In this document: positions 63,066 to 64,000 of the stretch, in pieces
Position numbering within the stretch: the stretch's first letter is position 1
How the letters are laid out: the number at the start of each line of letters is the position of its first letter
Origin: Gordonia sp. 'Campus'
Lineage (GTDB): Bacteria > Actinomycetota > Actinomycetes > Mycobacteriales > Mycobacteriaceae
DNA: 64,000 nucleotides
Assembly: GCF_022206305.1 (NCBI RefSeq)
Contig: NZ_JAKOIW010000001.1
Span: forward strand, 186,001 to 250,000
Direction of reading: 5' to 3'
Program-made: the position numbers and the translations under genes
Notes under the pieces: model-generated
What the model was told of the DNA's origin: nothing
Databases searched by the model: none
The model's input: the letters and a program-made list of their open reading frames with translations, nothing else

Positions 63066-64000
63066 TTACACCAGGGCGTCGTCGAGTCGCATGGTGCGCC
63101 GGTTGTAGGCCGGCCGGGGTACACGCCGGGGGTCGATGTCGGCCGGTGGGATCAGCCACGGATGCCGGTCGGGACCCATCACCACCTCCCAGCCGTGGTG
63201 ATGCACCTGGGTATGACACCGCTGACACAACAGACATCCGTTGTCCAGATCGGTCGGCCCACCATCAACCCAGTGCACGATGTGGTGCACCTGGGTATGC
63301 GCCGCGGGGGCACCACATTTCACACAACACACATCCCGCACGATGATCGCTTGCCGCAGATGATGGGGGAACAGTCGTTTCGTGGTGCCCATCCGTAGCG
63401 GCACCCCTTCGGCGTCGAGGACGATCTCAGCCACCCCGCCGTCACACGACAAGCGTCGTGCCGTCGACGCCGACACCGCCCCCAGCCACGGCAACCGCGC
63501 CGGATCGACACCATCAGCGGCAACCGTGACCAACACCTGAGTGCGCGGCGCTCCCGCGGTGGTCATCGCCGCACCGAGCGCCGCCTGATCCAACAACACC
63601 TCCAACCCGTCCGCCCGGCGTTGCCCGACACTGCGGCGGTCCTCGGCACCATCGGGTTCCGGGCGCGGACCGGACCGTTCGTCGATCATCGACATAAACT
63701 TCTCCCCGATCACCGCCGTCACCTCCGCGCTGATCGCCACCCGCCCCTCTTCGGTCACCCGCAGGTGCAGGGTGTTCAACGACGCATCGTCAGCCGCCGC
63801 GACCGCGTGCGGGTCGGCGTCGGCCACACCGACCGCAATCGAGCGGGCATGGGCGTCGATCTCGGCCGGGGTGGCACCGGAGAACGCCTGCGTCAACAAC
63901 TCGGTCTCGAACACACTCCGTTCGTCGTCGGAAAGCGGTGCTGCAGTGCGTTTGTCGATCAGTCCGACCCCGCGTACCACCGCATCCACACACTCCGCGG
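63066..64000 (-). CDS. DUF222/HNH endonuclease-like protein, 5' end beyond the window
   Basis: The C-terminal 311 codons of a second 13E12-type protein; the frame is open to the window edge, and the in-frame GTG at 63989 is not necessarily the start. DUF222 sequence (ALGAAMTTAGAPRTQVLVTVAADGVDPARLPWLGAVSASTARRLSCDGGVAEIVLDAEGVPL) leads to an HNH motif CVKCGAPAAHTQVHHIVHWVDGGPTDLDNGCLLCQRCHTQVHHHGW with four Cys and the HH pair. It is a different subtype from the copy at 25877, whose HNH motif has fewer cysteines after the HH and whose tail is proline-rich. Confidence 0.92.
   Translation of the reverse strand, partial: AECVDAVVRGVGLIDKRTAAPLSDDERSVFETELLTQAFSGATPAEIDAHARSIAVGVADADPHAVAAADDASLNTLHLRVTEEGRVAISAEVTAVIGEKFMSMIDERSGPRPEPDGAEDRRSVGQRRADGLEVLLDQAALGAAMTTAGAPRTQVLVTVAADGVDPARLPWLGAVSASTARRLSCDGGVAEIVLDAEGVPLRMGTTKRLFPHHLRQAIIVRDVCCVKCGAPAAHTQVHHIVHWVDGGPTDLDNGCLLCQRCHTQVHHHGWEVVMGPDRHPWLIPPADIDPRRVPRPAYNRRTMRLDDALV

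Overview
The window is high-GC actinobacterial DNA. A secreted antigen 85-type mycolyltransferase, a furA-katG pair, 13E12-type DUF222/HNH proteins at two places, a mycobacterial-type GH15 enzyme and TTG/GTG starts point to the mycolic-acid actinomycetes (Gordonia/Rhodococcus/Mycobacterium group; Gordonia is my best guess, by inference only).

Layout. 0-2.6 kb: a partial unknown gene, then a TetR regulator translationally coupled to a 14-helix drug-efflux pump, with two back-to-back palindromic operators. 2.6-10.5 kb: a leftward eight-gene organosulfur operon (ABC importer, a DszB-like desulfinase with its Cys-His-Arg triad, two luciferase-family monooxygenases, a class II aldolase, a substrate-binding-like protein). 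10.6-14.3 kb: a single-chain asymmetric ABC exporter. 14.5-25.7 kb: a complete selenocysteine locus. It has an IclR regulator and a three-subunit membrane formate dehydrogenase whose catalytic subunit is interrupted by an in-frame UGA followed by a bacterial SECIS hairpin, then selD, a small unknown gene, selC (tRNA-Sec, UCA anticodon), selA and selB. Every element needed to make and insert selenocysteine at that UGA is within 10 kb.

25.8-43.9 kb: a DUF222/HNH gene behind an SOS-box-like site, clpB with a HAIR-like site, zwf, a GH15 glucosidase/trehalase-like enzyme, a cytochrome P450, a small membrane protein, a metallo-hydrolase, a CYTH-CHAD protein, a MurE paralogue with a changed specificity motif, a helical protein, and furA-katG. 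44.0-50.2 kb: a one-module NRPS (C-A-PCP-C), a secreted mycolyltransferase and a secreted cupin.

50.3-62.0 kb: a divergent catabolic island around a perfect palindrome. Leftward are an XRE-cupin regulator, a phthalate-dioxygenase-reductase-type flavoprotein and an amidohydrolase that has lost two metal ligands. Rightward are eight genes, almost all overlapping by 4 nt: deaminase-like amidohydrolase, ABC importer (3 genes), FAD oxidase, creatininase-family amidohydrolase, PNPOx-type flavoprotein and a second amidohydrolase. The substrate is unknown; import and stepwise C-N hydrolysis of a nitrogen-rich (perhaps heterocyclic) compound is the most economical reading. The window ends with a membrane protein behind paired palindromes and a truncated second DUF222/HNH gene.
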